5,139 nucleotides of DNA, taken from the NCBI GenBank assembly GCA_016218905.1, contig JACRCS010000855.1, positions 1 to 5,139 of the forward strand. Direction: 5' to 3'. Under the pieces are notes generated by a model. It was not told the DNA's origin. It searched no databases and worked only from the letters and a program-made list of their open reading frames with translations. A program made the position numbers and the translations under genes. Positions within the stretch are counted from its first letter, which is position 1, and each line of letters opens with the position of its first letter. Below, piece by piece: positions 4,548 through 5,139 of this stretch. The stretch comes from Deltaproteobacteria bacterium (GTDB taxonomy: Bacteria > Desulfobacterota_C > Deferrisomatia > Deferrisomatales > JACRMM01).

Positions 4548-5139
4548 TCAGCGGGCCGGATCCGGCTCGTCGGCGGACTCCGTCTTGTATCGCCGCCAGA
4601 TCGCCTCGCCGCTGGAGTCGGCCCAGGCCTGGAGCGCGCCCTCATCGAACCCCCACTCGTGCAAACGGCTGGACACCTCCGCATGCTCCCGTCCCCCGGC
4701 CTCATCGCCCGGGAAAGACCGACCCTCGGCCCTCAACCAAGCGTGACAGAGCTCGTGCGCGATCAGGACCCTGGCCTCCTCGTCGGGCATTTCGTCCAGG
4801 TGGGGGCCGGAAAACGAGAAGACCCGTCCATGGATCGACGGAAGGTCTCTGTGGCAGCGCGCGTAGGCCCAGCCGTCCGGGTGCCTCGTTGCATTGACGT
4901 TGCACGGGGCGTCGAGGACGACCTCCACTCGATGGGCAAGGGACCATTCGGGGGGAATGTTTCGCCAAAGCTTGCACAGGGCGCGCCTGGATCCCAGGGG
5001 AATGCGCTTCCAGGTTTCTCTGAAGAGCCGTTTGAAGCGGCTCCCGTCGCCCGCTGCGACGAACAGGGCAACCCTCTGCTTCGGCAGGAGGTCGCCCCGC
5101 GCACGGATCACCGTGCCGCGGATCCGGTTGTGCCCTGCG
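4548..5139 (-). CDS. Putative zinc metalloprotease-like protein with HELCH motif; 5' end open to right edge
   Basis: From a GTG at 5111 the frame codes for 187 aa, ending in TGA at 4548-4550. It contains VLIAHELCHAW (115-125), a clean HExxH zinc-binding motif: H119 and H123 as ligands, E120 as base. It is followed by GGREHAEVSSRLHEWGFDEG (139-158), where a Glu or His at 142-145 could be the third ligand, in the manner of small gluzincin-type or ImmA/SprT-like domains (ERExxxLAxxWGF). The N-terminal part, about 1-60, is basic with no signal peptide or membrane helix, pointing to a cytoplasmic protein. No substrate or partner is indicated. No stop separates the GTG from the right edge and no good ribosome binding site precedes it, so the true start may lie outside the window. 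The next gene downstream is the SDR stump, about 90 bp away. Confidence 0.65.
   Translation of the reverse strand, partial: AGHNRIRGTVIRARGDLLPKQRVALFVAAGDGSRFKRLFRETWKRIPLGSRRALCKLWRNIPPEWSLAHRVEVVLDAPCNVNATRHPDGWAYARCHRDLPSIHGRVFSFSGPHLDEMPDEEARVLIAHELCHAWLRAEGRSFPGDEAGGREHAEVSSRLHEWGFDEGALQAWADSSGEAIWRRYKTESADEPDPAR

Overview
This GC-rich bacterial window carries its credible genes on the minus strand. Reading down that strand from the right edge, they are: a HExxH metalloprotease-like protein (open to the right edge), the C-terminal stump of a short-chain dehydrogenase, a dihydroorotate-dehydrogenase-like flavoprotein, a CorA-type Mg2+/Co2+ transporter, a four-helix-bundle protein with a repeat-filled linker, and the start of an enoyl-CoA hydratase/isomerase-family protein that runs off the left edge. 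Nothing here fixes the taxon. High GC, strong GGAGG ribosome binding sites and a four-helix-bundle protein with a C-terminal suffix domain would suit a planctomycete, an acidobacterium or a related environmental lineage, but that is inference.

Layout. Positions 1-352: 5' part of an enoyl-CoA hydratase-like gene with a strong Shine-Dalgarno and, just upstream, a 14-bp-arm inverted repeat (371-424). 425-686: no convincing gene, only a short direct repeat. 687-1388: four-helix-bundle gene, probably starting at TTG, whose linker and tail are made of 9-bp GTGGAC/GTCCAC repeats present in both orientations. 1389-1951: mostly empty, with one possible 33-codon ORF. 1952-2866: corA. 3033-4040: DHOD-like gene. 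4173-4457: SDR remnant lacking its cofactor-binding half and its catalytic lysine. 4548-5139: metalloprotease-like gene.

The genes do not form an obvious pathway. Spacings of about 90 to 560 bp, with a strong ribosome binding site at most starts, suggest mainly independent units in a co-oriented block. The most unusual structure is the repeat system in the four-helix-bundle gene: one short repeat read on opposite strands encodes first a collagen-like Gly-X-Y stretch and then a Ser-Thr-Lys stretch, the two arms can fold into a segmented hairpin, and the same repeat recurs after the suffix domain. Two of the flanking genes (SDR stump, enoyl-CoA hydratase) show changes at normally conserved active-site positions, so parts of the window may be decaying. 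I found no CRISPR array, tRNA, rRNA, transposase or reverse transcriptase.
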